In this document: positions 25,898-36,557 of the stretch, piece by piece
Layout of the letters: every line of letters starts with the position of its first letter
Numbering within the stretch: position 1 is the first letter of the stretch
DNA from: Alphaproteobacteria bacterium
Lineage (GTDB): Bacteria > Pseudomonadota > Alphaproteobacteria > Rhodobacterales > Rhodobacteraceae
Assembly (NCBI GenBank): GCA_030427145.1
Contig: JAUHWT010000007.1
Span: 62,001-126,000 of the forward strand
Direction of reading: 5' to 3'
Length of the DNA: 64,000 nucleotides
The notes under the pieces: model-generated
The model's input: only the letters and a program-made list of their open reading frames with translations
Databases searched by the model: none
Told to the model about the DNA's origin: nothing
Program-made: the position numbers and the translations under genes

Positions 25898-27253
25898 GGC
25901 GGTTTCCGCCTCCGCGGGGTCGGTCGTTGGGATAATTGACGACTGATCCAGCTTCGACGATGGCGCGGCCGGCTCCGGCCGCGTCTCACCACCCGGACTG
26001 AACGATCCGGTAAAGGCGGTGAAATTCCGGTGGTTCAAAGCCTGCCGGTCCGCATCCGATGGATCAATCACCTCGACCACCCCCGACACCGGCACGGATG
26101 TGCCCGTGACCTTCTCAAAATCCACATCACCAAACAGGGTCAGGTATTTCGGCGCATAGGCCGGACCCGTCGCCAGGCGCACCACGAAGGACGAGTTCCC
26201 CACCGCGGCCGAGCCACTGACCGGCAACACCTGACCCGCGGTAATCCCCGTGCCCCGCGTGCGCGACGTACCCTTGCCAACCGCCCGGAACCCGTCCTGC
26301 TCAAACCGCGTGTCGGCGGTCAGGCCAATGGCGGGAATCGCAAGATGCAGCGGATTGCTGAAATCGAGGTAATTCACCTGGCTCATGGTCGGGTGGGCAT
26401 GGGTCTTGACCCGCACCACCGCATCCGCCGCCAGGCCAAACATCTGCCCGTCCGTGGGAATGATCTGCAACAGCGCGTGCCCGTCATTCGCCGCCAGAAC
26501 GCTGTAGCTGACAATGGCGTAGAGCTTCCGTCCAAACCGCTCAAACAGAATACGCGCATCCGAGTCCGACAGGTTCATGGACCCGCCAAAGGGAAAGAAC
26601 TTGCCGTTGCCGCCATAGGTGTGCTGTTCTTCCCCCTCGGTCACAACGTCGAAGGACCACGGGAATTCCTGTGACGAAACTTCCGTACCGCGCAGGATAT
26701 TTCTCGCACAATACTGCGTCTGGTTGCTCTCGGAAACCCGCGTACTCAGCTCATTCCTGGCCCCCACCGTCGCCACATCCGCGAAGGGCAGGGTGGCGGT
26801 GGTAAAGTCATAATTCCCCGTCTGGATGGAGAACGCGATGTCAAACCGCTGGGGAATGGTAACGCCATTTACCGCCGCGGCGATCTGCGGCTTGATGGCA
26901 AAAGCCTGAGTGAAAAAATCCCGCTTTTCAAACTCGTTCGCAAAGGCCTTGTCGCACTTGAAATCCGGCGACTCGTTAAGCAGGAAAATCACGAAGTTCG
27001 CATAGAATGTCGGATCATCCAGTTTCGTCGGATTGGCCCGGACATGCAGATAGAGCGACCGGGCATAAATATCCCGCATGCTCACCGCCCGGGCCGTCGC
27101 CACGAGATCCACACCCGTCGCCTGGCCTGCTGTCGCATTGAGTTGTTGCGCCGATACCGCAGACGCCGACCCGCACAACGCTCCGCCCCACACCATTGCG
27201 GCCGCCATGGCCAAGCGAATCCTGGAAAGCGTGCGAGCGGACAAACCTGTCAT
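25892..27253 (-). CDS. Unrecognised secreted protein, about 453 residues
   Basis: I do not recognise this family. A clear signal peptide (basic MTGLSARTLSRIRLA, hydrophobic core, cut near SAVSA-QQ) sends it to the periplasm or outside. The mature part has a mixed alpha/beta composition without repeats; two cysteines, in FKCDKAF and TQYCARN, could form a disulfide. No membrane anchor or barrel signal is visible at the C-terminus, which is P/E/T-rich. The start is ATG 27253, or TTG 27280 with GAGG four bases before it. It converges on the peptidoglycan-binding gene and follows tamB on the same strand after about 100 bases. Confidence 0.75.
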   Translation of the reverse strand: MTGLSARTLSRIRLAMAAAMVWGGALCGSASAVSAQQLNATAGQATGVDLVATARAVSMRDIYARSLYLHVRANPTKLDDPTFYANFVIFLLNESPDFKCDKAFANEFEKRDFFTQAFAIKPQIAAAVNGVTIPQRFDIAFSIQTGNYDFTTATLPFADVATVGARNELSTRVSESNQTQYCARNILRGTEVSSQEFPWSFDVVTEGEEQHTYGGNGKFFPFGGSMNLSDSDARILFERFGRKLYAIVSYSVLAANDGHALLQIIPTDGQMFGLAADAVVRVKTHAHPTMSQVNYLDFSNPLHLAIPAIGLTADTRFEQDGFRAVGKGTSRTRGTGITAGQVLPVSGSAAVGNSSFVVRLATGPAYAPKYLTLFGDVDFEKVTGTSVPVSGVVEVIDPSDADRQALNHRNFTAFTGSFSPGGETRPEPAAPSSKLDQSSIIPTTDPAEAETAN

Positions 27254-27359
27254 GGGTGCGGCCTTTTTCAACCTGATCAAAAGACCTCGAGGATAACACC
27301 GGCTTTCAAAAAATCCAGCCGTCAGTCCCTCAGGTTCTCCGTCAGACGGCCCGCACCCC

Positions 27360-30300
27360 TCAGTAATCGTGCTTGAAAAACAGCCCGAAGATCGTATTGC
27401 CGTCGCTGCCGACCGAGCCTTCGGCTTCCAGGTTGTCGGTCAGTTCCACAACCACGCCCGCGCGGCTTTCGCCCTCACTGTCGGTCTGGACGTCGAAATA
27501 CACGTCATCCGAGATGTATTTCCCTGCCCGCACCGCCGTCGCACCGCTTTCATCGGTCAGCACGTCAAGGTCGTCGAGCCCCGTTGCACTGCGCAGGTTG
27601 CTCATCACGCCCGGACCACCCACACCGGCCAGTTCCGCCGCCGCCGCGGCCAGCTGTGCGATCTGGAAGGGCGACAGGTCCTGGCTCGCGCGGTTAAACA
27701 GAAGCCGCGACAGAACCTCATCCTCCGGCAGTTCCGGCGAGGACGTAAAGGAAATATCCGGGTCCGAGGCACGCCCCTCCACATTGACCATCGCCGTCAC
27801 GTCACCCGACACCGTCGAGGCGACGAAATCCAGCTGCGGATCAAGGTTGCCGTCGAGCGTGACCTCACCCTGCGTGAACTCGATACGCTGGGTCAGGATG
27901 CTGATGTCACCCCGGCGCAGCTCAAACTCACCCACCGGCTGCGGATCCGTGGCCGGTCCGGTGATCTGCACATCGCCGCCAAGCTCGGCATTCAGCCCTC
28001 GACCGCGAATGAAGATCTGGTTCGGCGCGTTGACCGTAATGTCCAGGATCAGGTTCTCGTCGCTCGACTGCGGCCGTGGTGCGGGTTCGCCCACCTCCGC
28101 CCGGTTCAGCGTCTGCGTCACGCGGGCAGGGGGACGCAGATGCACAATCTCCTCCAGATCCACGCCAAGACTCGAGCCAAACCCTTCCGGAATGGACACA
28201 TCCGTTTTGCCCAGATTGAACTCGCCCGACAGAACCGCCTGGCCCAGCAGATCACCCTCCAGGTTCAGATCGCCCGAAAACTGCGTCGCTACAAAGGCCC
28301 CATCGGTATAGCGCACGTCGTTGAAGGAAATCGCGGCCTGCGTGGGCAGATCCGAGCGCGGCACCAGCGACATCGTGCCCTGACCCGTGATCGTCCCGCC
28401 CTGCGTCACCTGCGCCGAGAGCTGCTGCAGGTTCACGGTCTCTCCGGCCAGGTTCACGGCCAGAACGATATCCTCAAGCTTCAGGTTCGCCTCCGGGTCG
28501 GTATACGTCCCGCCCGCCAGGTTGACACTGCCGCCCAGCTGCGGCGCTGCCAGCGAGCCCTGCACGGTGGCATCGAGATTGACCGTCCCCGTCGCCGAGG
28601 CCGCCCGCTTCGCCAGAACCGGCCGCGCCAGCTGCAACGGCACCGCGCCATTCACCGACAGGTCGAGCCCGTCGGAGGTAAACGGCACCACACCCGAGGC
28701 GTTCAGATTCAGCCCAAACGGCCCGGACACGGAGGCGGTGTCCAGTGACACAGCGTTGTCGGCAAATCCTCCGGCAACATTCAGCGCCAGATCGGGCAGG
28801 GCGTTTTCGCGCAGCAGCGTCGTGCTGATCGCATCCGCGCCCAGATCGAACACCACCTCCGGCGCGCTCAAGGGCCCCGTCACGCTCGCCGTGCCGGTCA
28901 CCGTTCCGCGCAGCCCCTGATTGCCAATCGCCGGGTCAATAAGCTGCAACGGGAAGGCGGCCAGATCGGCGGACAGGTCCATCTCACCCTCACCGAGCGG
29001 CACAACACCGGCCACATTCGCGGCCAGACCACCCTCGGCATCGAGCGCCGCATCCAGGTTCAGCAACCCGTCCTCGGTCTGCCCCTGCGCCTGCACGTTG
29101 AGCGCGGGCAGGTCCTGGCTCCGCGTCGCCGCCGCCGCCAGACCGGTGCCGCTGATGTCAAAATCAATCACCGGTGTACTGCGCGGCCCGGTTACATTGG
29201 CCGTGCCGTTCAGCACGCCCTCCAGGCCCAGATCCGGCGCGACCGCATTGGCCAGCGCCACCGGCATGTCATCCACGTCCAGCACCAGGTCAAGATTGTC
29301 GTCCACCCGGCCTTCCGCCGCCAGCCGCCCGGTACCAAAATCCAGCGCCAGCGGCGTGAGATAAACCGCACCATCCACGATCGACACCGTCGCCGGCTGC
29401 TCCAGGGTCGCGCTCTCCGCGTCATGGTTGATCGCCAGCTGGTCGAGCGTCATGGCAAACCCGTCCGTGACCCGCTCAAACTGCCCGGCAAGGCTCGCGG
29501 TCGTGCCGATCTCCAGCTCCGTATCCGCGCTCACCGCCATCGCCTGCGGATCAAGCTGCTCGGCTTCCAGATCCAGCGAGGTCACGACAAACCCGCCCGC
29601 ATTTACACCGCGCACCGCCACCGTGCCATCGGCCATCGGCGCGGCCAGCGCATCGGTCACCCGCATGTCCATGTCGAGGCTGTCGACCGTGTTGCCCATC
29701 ACCGCGAGATCCCGCGCCTGGGCTTCCACATCCACACCCTGGCCCGTATCGGCCCGGTCAAGCGTCACATCCGCCTGCAGCGCGCCACCGGCCTCGATCA
29801 GACCAAGGGCGGCCAGCGGCGCAATATCCGGCGACCGGAACCGCAGCGCGCCCTCATAGGGCTCACCCACCGTATTTTGCACGTCACCGGTCAGGATCGA
29901 CGGCCCCACGGCCAGGCGCAGCCCCTCAACCGACCGCTCCGACGGCCCCGCATCCACGGACCCGGCCAGTTCCACCGGCAGATCATCCAGTTCACCCGAA
30001 CCTTCCAGATCACCGGTCACGGTCGAGCCGTCCACGGCCCCGTCAAAGCCCAGTTCCAGCCTGGACACCTGCCGCTCCAGGATCGTGGCGTCGGGCAGCA
30101 GAGCCTGAACAGTCACGTCAACCGGGAAACCCTGGCCCTCGGCATTGGCCGTCAGGGTCAGCTCCCCGCTCGCCCGCTCATCCAGAAGCCCCAGATCGGT
30201 GAGCAGAAGCTCCACCCCGATATCCGTATCCGTCGAAGATGCACGCCCCTCGGAGGCCAGGCTGAACTGGTTGTTTTCAATGCCGAAATCCTCGGCCCGG

Positions 30301-31982
30301 AACCCGTCCTCATCGCGCACCAGCCGGCCGGAAATTTCCGTCTCACCGGCCATCAGGGCGTCCACACGCGGATCGCCAATGGTCACATCCGTGGTGCCAC
30401 CATCCAGCGCAAGGTCAAACCCGCCAACGCCCGGCGTCACACTGCCCGAGGCATAGAGCGACACGCCCCCGTCCAGCGGCCGGTTCGCCAGCCCCGACAA
30501 GATGCCCAACTCCGGCAGACGCGCCGACAGGTTGCCCTCAAACACCTCCTGATCCCACTCCCCGGAGGCAAACAGCGACAGACCATTGCCAAACGCCTGC
30601 ACCTGGCGCAACTCCATCGGACCGCCTGGGGGCATCGCCGCATCGGCAAAAAGATCAAGCCGGTCGCCAATGGCCTCGGCGATCTCCGGATCTTCCGCAT
30701 AAAGCCCGGTGGCCAGACCCTCCAGGGCCACGGTCACACTGCGCTGGTCCGGGTCGTCCAGATCCTGCGCCAGACCGCCCAGCTTCAGCGTAATGTCCTC
30801 CGCCGAAATCCCGGCCGCTTCCAGCCGGTCGAGCACGATAAAGCCCTCCCAGCGGCTGCCCGTGCCGTAATTCGCGTAAATTGTGGCCGAGTTCAGACGC
30901 GTCGACGCGCCCGGCACCGGCAGAACCAGCGCCTCCGCCGCCGGATCGCCCACCATGCCCGACAGGTTCAGGCTGCGCAGGAACCCGTCCTCACCGGTTT
31001 CCGCCTGACCCTCAAGCTGCAGAACCGGACCATCCAGATCGAGACTGTCCACCCGGATACCGCCCGCGCTTTTCTGCGTGCCGCTGACGGTCAGGGCCGT
31101 GTTGCCCTCGAAAAACTCCCGGTAATCCGCCGGGATCAGCGGGCTGACGCCGCCATTGACATCCACGTCAAAGCCCAGCCCGTCCTCAACCCCGCGCAGC
31201 GCGATCAGACCGCCGAGCAGCTGTTCCTCATCCGCGTCGAGGCCAAAGGTCACATCCACATTGTCAAGCGGACCCTCGCCCTGAACCGTCAGGTCAATGG
31301 CAGGATCGTTCTCGAGGTTCAGCAGCTCTGAAACCAGCCCTCCGCCGGGAGACTGGAAATCCAGGTCCAGCCCCAGGATACGGTTCTCATTCTCAAACGA
31401 CGCCACCACGTCCAGCGTCCCGCCAGGCTCATCGAGCCGGTCCACGTCGATGCGCGTATCGAGGTTCCCGTCCGCCAGCTGCAGACTGCCGTTCATCGTC
31501 AGTTCCGCCGCCTCGCCAAAGGCCTCCTCGGCAATCACGATGCTTTCGATATCGAGCGACTCGAGCAAAATCGACACCGGCAGTTCGGGCAGGGCAAACG
31601 GCTCCTTCTTCGCCTCCAGCGTCGGCGCGGTCTCCACCGGGATGGGCTTGCGCATGAAGTCAATGACACCCACGCTGAGCTCATTGACCTCCAGGTTCCC
31701 CACCAGAAGCTTCAGACGGCTCCAGTTCAGCTGCACGTCCTCGATACGCAGCCACGGACCTTCCTCATCGGAAATGGTCAGCGCCCCGATCTCGGCCTGC
31801 GACGACAGGGCACCACTGACCCCCTCAATCGAAATGTACCGCCCCGGTCCGGAAATTTTCTCCTGAATCAGATTGATCAGAAAACCGTTATCCTCCTCAC
31901 CCTCGGCGGGAGGATTGGTCTGCGCATGAACCGCCAGGGTGGCGACCATCAATACGCCAGCGATGGAAACAAACCGTCTCAA
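27360..31982 (-). CDS. tamB: Translocation and assembly module protein TamB
   Basis: Inner-membrane-anchored, periplasm-spanning beta-helical protein of 1540 residues that works with TamA, and more generally moves lipids or helps assemble outer-membrane proteins. An N-terminal signal/anchor (residues 1-20) precedes a very long stretch of repeated beta strands rich in G/D/L, and the C-terminal DUF490 domain (about 1200-1540) ends in FGLFFKHDY, a barrel-like beta signal. The start is TTG overlapping the tamA stop as TTGA. The length is normal for Rhodobacterales. Confidence 0.93.
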   Translation of the reverse strand: MRRFVSIAGVLMVATLAVHAQTNPPAEGEEDNGFLINLIQEKISGPGRYISIEGVSGALSSQAEIGALTISDEEGPWLRIEDVQLNWSRLKLLVGNLEVNELSVGVIDFMRKPIPVETAPTLEAKKEPFALPELPVSILLESLDIESIVIAEEAFGEAAELTMNGSLQLADGNLDTRIDVDRLDEPGGTLDVVASFENENRILGLDLDFQSPGGGLVSELLNLENDPAIDLTVQGEGPLDNVDVTFGLDADEEQLLGGLIALRGVEDGLGFDVDVNGGVSPLIPADYREFFEGNTALTVSGTQKSAGGIRVDSLDLDGPVLQLEGQAETGEDGFLRSLNLSGMVGDPAAEALVLPVPGASTRLNSATIYANYGTGSRWEGFIVLDRLEAAGISAEDITLKLGGLAQDLDDPDQRSVTVALEGLATGLYAEDPEIAEAIGDRLDLFADAAMPPGGPMELRQVQAFGNGLSLFASGEWDQEVFEGNLSARLPELGILSGLANRPLDGGVSLYASGSVTPGVGGFDLALDGGTTDVTIGDPRVDALMAGETEISGRLVRDEDGFRAEDFGIENNQFSLASEGRASSTDTDIGVELLLTDLGLLDERASGELTLTANAEGQGFPVDVTVQALLPDATILERQVSRLELGFDGAVDGSTVTGDLEGSGELDDLPVELAGSVDAGPSERSVEGLRLAVGPSILTGDVQNTVGEPYEGALRFRSPDIAPLAALGLIEAGGALQADVTLDRADTGQGVDVEAQARDLAVMGNTVDSLDMDMRVTDALAAPMADGTVAVRGVNAGGFVVTSLDLEAEQLDPQAMAVSADTELEIGTTASLAGQFERVTDGFAMTLDQLAINHDAESATLEQPATVSIVDGAVYLTPLALDFGTGRLAAEGRVDDNLDLVLDVDDMPVALANAVAPDLGLEGVLNGTANVTGPRSTPVIDFDISGTGLAAAATRSQDLPALNVQAQGQTEDGLLNLDAALDAEGGLAANVAGVVPLGEGEMDLSADLAAFPLQLIDPAIGNQGLRGTVTGTASVTGPLSAPEVVFDLGADAISTTLLRENALPDLALNVAGGFADNAVSLDTASVSGPFGLNLNASGVVPFTSDGLDLSVNGAVPLQLARPVLAKRAASATGTVNLDATVQGSLAAPQLGGSVNLAGGTYTDPEANLKLEDIVLAVNLAGETVNLQQLSAQVTQGGTITGQGTMSLVPRSDLPTQAAISFNDVRYTDGAFVATQFSGDLNLEGDLLGQAVLSGEFNLGKTDVSIPEGFGSSLGVDLEEIVHLRPPARVTQTLNRAEVGEPAPRPQSSDENLILDITVNAPNQIFIRGRGLNAELGGDVQITGPATDPQPVGEFELRRGDISILTQRIEFTQGEVTLDGNLDPQLDFVASTVSGDVTAMVNVEGRASDPDISFTSSPELPEDEVLSRLLFNRASQDLSPFQIAQLAAAAAELAGVGGPGVMSNLRSATGLDDLDVLTDESGATAVRAGKYISDDVYFDVQTDSEGESRAGVVVELTDNLEAEGSVGSDGNTIFGLFFKHDY

Positions 31983-33901
31983 AATGCCTGGCCGATCCCG
32001 ATATAGACGCCGAACTCGTCGTCGTCCTCATCTTTATCCAGCGGTACCGCCACATCAAGCCGCAGCGGACCAAACCCCGTGTAGTAACGCACGCCCAGAC
32101 CCGTACCGACCTTCAGGTCGCTCACATCGTCAAAGGCGGACCCCGTATCGACATAACCCGCATCGGTAAACGCAACCGCGCCGAACGTGTCATTGATCCT
32201 GTACCGTACCTCGCCCGACAGTTCCATCAGGCTTCGACCACCGGTCGTGAACGTGTCGCCATCCGCATCCGTCTGCTGAACACCGATCGACTGGTACTCG
32301 TAACCACGGACCGAACCGCCGCCACCGGCAAAGAACAGCAGATCGGGCGGGCTCTCGGAAATCGGCGCACCATAGAAGCTGCCGACCTTGGCCCTCCCGG
32401 CCAGCACAACCTTGCGGTCATCCTCGCCAAACCCCTTGAAAATACGCCCCTCCAGAGTGCCGCGCACCGCCGTATTGCCGTATTCAACCTCATAAAACGG
32501 CTGCAGCGTCGCGAGCAGGTAATATCCCTTTGTCGCGTCAAACTCGTTGTCCCGCCGGTCATACTCGCCACGCCCCTCAAGCCCGAAGGTCAGAAAGTCA
32601 CGCGTCCCGAAATCATCCCGGTAACGCGACTTCGAGGCAAACCCGTAGAGATCCCCGGTGGTAAAGCGGTTCAGGTCCCAGCTCAGACCCGCCCGCGCCG
32701 TAATCGATGTCTGCCGGTAGTTCTCATAGTCCAGCTGACTGGCCACCAGCGACGAATACCCCGTGGCCCTGGGTGAGAACATGCCCGGTTTGGTAAAGGA
32801 CACGCCGAAATTGTAGTCGTAATCCTCCCAGTTATTCGTGGTCCCCAGACCCTCGATACTCGCGTCAAACCTCAGCTGTTCCGCCCGCCCAAACAGGTTG
32901 CGGTGCAGCCAGTAGGCCGACAGACCCAGCCCGTCGATGGTCGAATAGGTGCCGCCAAGCCCGATCCCGCGCCGCTCCATGTCCTCAACCGTGATGACAT
33001 AGGGCATCTCACCATTCTGCGCGACATACTCCGATTCCTCGAGCCGGATGGAGCTGAAAACCCCCAGGTCCGCCAGACGGTTACGCGCATCCGTAACCTC
33101 CTCCGGGTCATAGGATTTGCCCTGTTCCAGGTCGGTCATGTAGATGATGAAATCCTCATCCACCTGGGTGTTGCCCCGCGCCGAAACCGGCCCGTTGCGC
33201 ACCTGCGGACCCGGATCAAGCGTCACCGTCACGTCAAGCTGTTGGGTTTCGTGGTTGGCGGTAATCGTCCGGTCAATCTCCTGGGCCTTCGCCCGCGACT
33301 GCCGCCGCCATTCCTCAACCGCTATTGCCGATGCCGAACCAATCCCCGAGGCAATCGCCACCTCACCGGTTTCAAATCCCGCCGCCGCGGGCGTCCGGTC
33401 GGGATCCTCAAACACCGGCGCGTTCTCGACCTCCGTACGCCCAAAGGTGAACTGCCCACCGGCATTCACCCGGATTACGACATTCGAATTGGGCGGAATG
33501 TCCGCGCTCAGCGTCAGGTCGGAAAACTCCGCCCCGTTTGTCTCAATGCTGATCGCCGTGTCGTAATAGCCTTCGGCATAAAACGCCGACAGGATGCGCC
33601 GGTAATCTCCCCGGCCCTTGGATACCAGCCCGGCCTTGCCCGCGGCAGGCTGCTCGCGGTCCTTCCACAGCGAGGAGGCGGATTCCACAATGCTCTGCGC
33701 GTCATCAACACCCGTGGCCTGGATCGTGACGGTATAGGGCAGGGGATCGGAAATCTCGATCCGGCCCATCTCGTCCTCGTCATCATCACCGCCCCAGAGC
33801 TGGACGCCAAAAATTTCGAACGCCCCGGCCGATGGTACGGTCGCGATCATGACCCCCGCCGCCAGACCGGCGGTGAGCAGAGAATAGTGAATGTCCCGCA
33901 T
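31979..33901 (-). CDS. tamA: Outer membrane protein TamA (Omp85 family)
   Basis: Omp85-family barrel of 640 residues that forms the outer-membrane part of the TAM complex. A signal peptide (about 1-27) is followed by POTRA-like domains and a C-terminal 16-strand-type barrel from about residue 300. The barrel includes the VRGYEY lid-loop motif (near 525), the standard VRGF/Y of the family, and the last residues end in a hydrophobic/aromatic strand (YIGIGQAF) as expected for a beta-barrel signal. It is translationally coupled to tamB. The 176-bp gap upstream separates it from the divergent rfb operon. Confidence 0.93.
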   Translation of the reverse strand: MRDIHYSLLTAGLAAGVMIATVPSAGAFEIFGVQLWGGDDDEDEMGRIEISDPLPYTVTIQATGVDDAQSIVESASSLWKDREQPAAGKAGLVSKGRGDYRRILSAFYAEGYYDTAISIETNGAEFSDLTLSADIPPNSNVVIRVNAGGQFTFGRTEVENAPVFEDPDRTPAAAGFETGEVAIASGIGSASAIAVEEWRRQSRAKAQEIDRTITANHETQQLDVTVTLDPGPQVRNGPVSARGNTQVDEDFIIYMTDLEQGKSYDPEEVTDARNRLADLGVFSSIRLEESEYVAQNGEMPYVITVEDMERRGIGLGGTYSTIDGLGLSAYWLHRNLFGRAEQLRFDASIEGLGTTNNWEDYDYNFGVSFTKPGMFSPRATGYSSLVASQLDYENYRQTSITARAGLSWDLNRFTTGDLYGFASKSRYRDDFGTRDFLTFGLEGRGEYDRRDNEFDATKGYYLLATLQPFYEVEYGNTAVRGTLEGRIFKGFGEDDRKVVLAGRAKVGSFYGAPISESPPDLLFFAGGGGSVRGYEYQSIGVQQTDADGDTFTTGGRSLMELSGEVRYRINDTFGAVAFTDAGYVDTGSAFDDVSDLKVGTGLGVRYYTGFGPLRLDVAVPLDKDEDDDEFGVYIGIGQAF

Positions 33902-34077
33902 GGAGCTGCCCGCATCCCGTTATTATTGCCGGTATCGTACCTTTTTTGCGGCGTACCTCAAGGCAAACGCGAAATATCGCCCAAGGTTCCGGCAACCAGG
34001 GGCAAATGCGCCACGCCGGTCCCGATTCACCACGAAGATACTGGACGCCGCACCGCCACATCGACTAATCCGACCAC

Positions 34078-34644
34078 ATGGATGTACGAGTAACCGATCT
34101 ACCTGAAGTAAAGGTCCTCACACCGCGCCGGTTTGGCGACGACCGGGGATATTTCTGCGAATCCTGGAGCCGCCCCCGCATGGCGGAACAGGGCCTCGAT
34201 TTTGACTTCGTCCAGGACAATGAAAGCCTGTCCGCGACGAAAGGAACACTGCGCGGCCTGCATTACCAGGCCCCGCCATTCGCCCAGACCAAGCTGGTCC
34301 GCGTGGGCAAGGGCGCCATCCTCGATGTCGCCGTGGACGCCCGCAAGGGCTCACCCAGGTACGGAAAATGGGTGGCCGAGGAAATTTCCGCCGAAAACGG
34401 CGCCCAGATCCTCGTCCCCCGCGGTTTCCTCCACGGCTTCGTCACGCTCACCCCGGACGTGCTCGTCATGTACAAGGTCGACAACGTCTATGACGGCGCA
34501 AGCGACGGTGGCGTGGCCTGGAACGACCCCGATCTCGGCATCGACTGGGGCATCGACCCCTCCGACGCCGTTCTGTCCGCCAAGGACGCCGCCGCTCAAA
34601 ACTTCCGCGACTGGCAGTCCCCATTCGAGTACGGAGAGTACTGA
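34078..34644 (+). CDS. rfbC: dTDP-4-dehydrorhamnose 3,5-epimerase
   Basis: Third step of dTDP-L-rhamnose synthesis. The cupin protein of 188 residues shows [14 protein letters not shown], the conserved [19 protein letters not shown] region with the catalytic histidine and the substrate-binding RGLH, and [11 protein letters not shown] at 34078 has no obvious ribosome binding site; no better start exists. It is the first gene of rfbC-rfbB-rfbD-rfbA, with stop/start overlap to rfbB. Confidence 0.95.
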   Translation: MDVRVTDLPEVKVLTPRRFGDDRGYFCESWSRPRMAEQGLDFDFVQDNESLSATKGTLRGLHYQAPPFAQTKLVRVGKGAILDVAVDARKGSPRYGKWVAEEISAENGAQILVPRGFLHGFVTLTPDVLVMYKVDNVYDGASDGGVAWNDPDLGIDWGIDPSDAVLSAKDAAAQNFRDWQSPFEYGEY

Positions 34645-35684
34645 TGAAACTTCTGGTAACAGGCGGCGCGGGCTTCATCGGCTCCGCGGTAGTGCGCCAG
34701 GCCATCGCCGACGGCCACGAGGTCGTCAATCTCGACTGCCTGACCTACGCGGCCAACCTTCCCAACGTGGCCTCGGTCGAGGACAGCCCGAACTACGCCT
34801 TCGAGCAGGTCAACATCTGCGACCGCCCCGAACTCGACCGGGTCTTCGCCGAACATCAGCCCGACATCGTGATGCACCTGGCCGCCGAGAGCCACGTGGA
34901 CCGCTCCATCGACGGCCCGGCGGATTTCATCGAGACCAACATCGTCGGCACCTACACCCTTCTGGAAGCCGCGCGGAGCTACTGGGCCGGCACCCGCGAC
35001 TTCAGGTTCCACCACATCTCCACCGACGAGGTGTTTGGAACCCTTGGTGAAGACGGCCTCTTCACCGAAACCACCCCCTACGACCCGAACTCGCCCTACA
35101 GCGCCTCGAAAGCCTCCAGCGACCACCTCGTACGCGCCTGGGGCGAAACCTACGGCCTGCCCGTGGTGCTCTCGAACTGCTCCAACAATTACGGGCCGTT
35201 CCACTTCCCCGAAAAACTCATCCCGGTGGTGATCCTCAACGCGCTCGCGGGCAAAAAAATCCCCGTTTATGGCGAGGGCAAAAACGTCCGCGACTGGCTC
35301 TTCGTCACCGACCACGCCCGCGCGCTCCTGCTGGTGGCGCAGGAAGGCAAGCTCGGCGAGAGCTACAATATCGGTGGCAATGCCGAGGCGCAGAACATTG
35401 AGATCGTGCAGAAAATCTGTGCCCTGATGGATGCCCGCAACCCGGATAACGCGCCGCACGCGGATCTGATCGAATACGTCACCGACCGCCCCGGCCATGA
35501 TTTCCGCTACGCCATCGACGCGAGCAAAATCCGTGCCGAACTGGGCTGGGAGCCGTCCGTCACCCTCGACGAGGGCCTGGAGGCCACCGTTGACTGGTAT
35601 CTGGAAAGCCGCCCCTGGTGGCAGTCCATCCAGCAGCGCGGCCACATCCAGGAACGTCTCGGACTGAAACAGGCGGGGCAGTGA
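34644..35684 (+). CDS. rfbB: dTDP-glucose 4,6-dehydratase
   Basis: Converts dTDP-glucose to dTDP-4-keto-6-deoxyglucose using bound NAD+. An extended SDR of 346 residues: the nucleotide motif [11 protein letters not shown] at the start, [15 protein letters not shown], the active-site [11 protein letters not shown], and [10 protein letters not shown] with the catalytic Tyr-Lys pair. It overlaps its neighbours by one base on each side (TGATG), so the operon is tightly coupled. Confidence 0.96.
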   Translation: MKLLVTGGAGFIGSAVVRQAIADGHEVVNLDCLTYAANLPNVASVEDSPNYAFEQVNICDRPELDRVFAEHQPDIVMHLAAESHVDRSIDGPADFIETNIVGTYTLLEAARSYWAGTRDFRFHHISTDEVFGTLGEDGLFTETTPYDPNSPYSASKASSDHLVRAWGETYGLPVVLSNCSNNYGPFHFPEKLIPVVILNALAGKKIPVYGEGKNVRDWLFVTDHARALLLVAQEGKLGESYNIGGNAEAQNIEIVQKICALMDARNPDNAPHADLIEYVTDRPGHDFRYAIDASKIRAELGWEPSVTLDEGLEATVDWYLESRPWWQSIQQRGHIQERLGLKQAGQ

Positions 35685-36556
35685 TGCGCGCACTTGTATT
35701 TGGCCCCAACGGCCAGGTCGGCCGCGAACTTCTCGATCTCGCCCAGGACCGCGGCATCGAGGTCCTGCCCGTCGACCGCCAGGCCGTGCACCTGACCCAG
35801 GCCGCCGAGGTCGCCCGCTGCATCCACGAGGCCGATGTCGACATCATCGTCAACGCCGCCGCCTACACGGCCGTGGACGACGCCGAGGACAACAGCGAGG
35901 AGGCCTTCGCCGTCAACGGCAACGCACCCGGCACCATGGCCCGCGCCGCGGCCATGCGAAAAATACCGCTCCTGCACATCTCCACGGACTACGTGTTCGA
36001 CGGTGCCCCCGGCGATCCGAAAAAAGAGGACGACCCGACCGCGCCCCTCGGCGTCTACGGCGCCAGCAAACTCGACGGCGAAAACGAGGTCGCCTCCGCC
36101 GGTGGCGATCACGTCATCCTGCGCACCGCCTGGGTCTTCTCGCCCCACGGCAAAAACTTCGTCAAAACCATGCTCCACTACGGCGCACAGCGCGACGAGC
36201 TGACCGTGGTGAACGACCAGTTCGGCGGCCCCACCTCCGCCCGCGACATCGCGGGTGCGCTCTGGGACATCGCGGAAGCCTGGGAGAAAGGCGACGGCGT
36301 CTCCGGCATCTTCCACTTTGCCGGGCAACCCGCCGTCAGCTGGGCCGATTTCGCCACCGCCATTTTCGAGCGCACCGGCTGGGAGAAAAACCCCTCCGTG
36401 AAGGGCATCCCCTCATCGGAATGGCCGACCAAAACCAAACGCCCGGAAAATTCCGTGCTCGACTGCAGCAAAATCCGGGAGGTCTACGGCATCGAACAGC
36501 CCGACTGGCGTCCCGCCCTTGAGGACGTCATCCAAAAACTGAACGGGACCGAGTAA
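35684..36556 (+). CDS. rfbD: dTDP-4-dehydrorhamnose reductase
   Basis: Last step of dTDP-L-rhamnose synthesis, NAD(P)H-dependent. A Rossmann protein of 290 residues beginning [16 protein letters not shown], with STDYVFDG and the YGASKLDGE Tyr-Lys motif. The start at 35684 overlaps the rfbB stop; a longer frame reading back to 35618 lies inside rfbB and is rejected. Confidence 0.95.
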   Translation: MRALVFGPNGQVGRELLDLAQDRGIEVLPVDRQAVHLTQAAEVARCIHEADVDIIVNAAAYTAVDDAEDNSEEAFAVNGNAPGTMARAAAMRKIPLLHISTDYVFDGAPGDPKKEDDPTAPLGVYGASKLDGENEVASAGGDHVILRTAWVFSPHGKNFVKTMLHYGAQRDELTVVNDQFGGPTSARDIAGALWDIAEAWEKGDGVSGIFHFAGQPAVSWADFATAIFERTGWEKNPSVKGIPSSEWPTKTKRPENSVLDCSKIREVYGIEQPDWRPALEDVIQKLNGTE

Positions 36557-36557
36557 A

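Noticed and set aside
29424-31331. Long open frame (about 635 codons) on the plus strand opposite tamB
   Set aside because: Lies wholly antisense to tamB, is rich in R/H/Q as GC-rich shadow frames are, and shows no domain or ribosome binding site.
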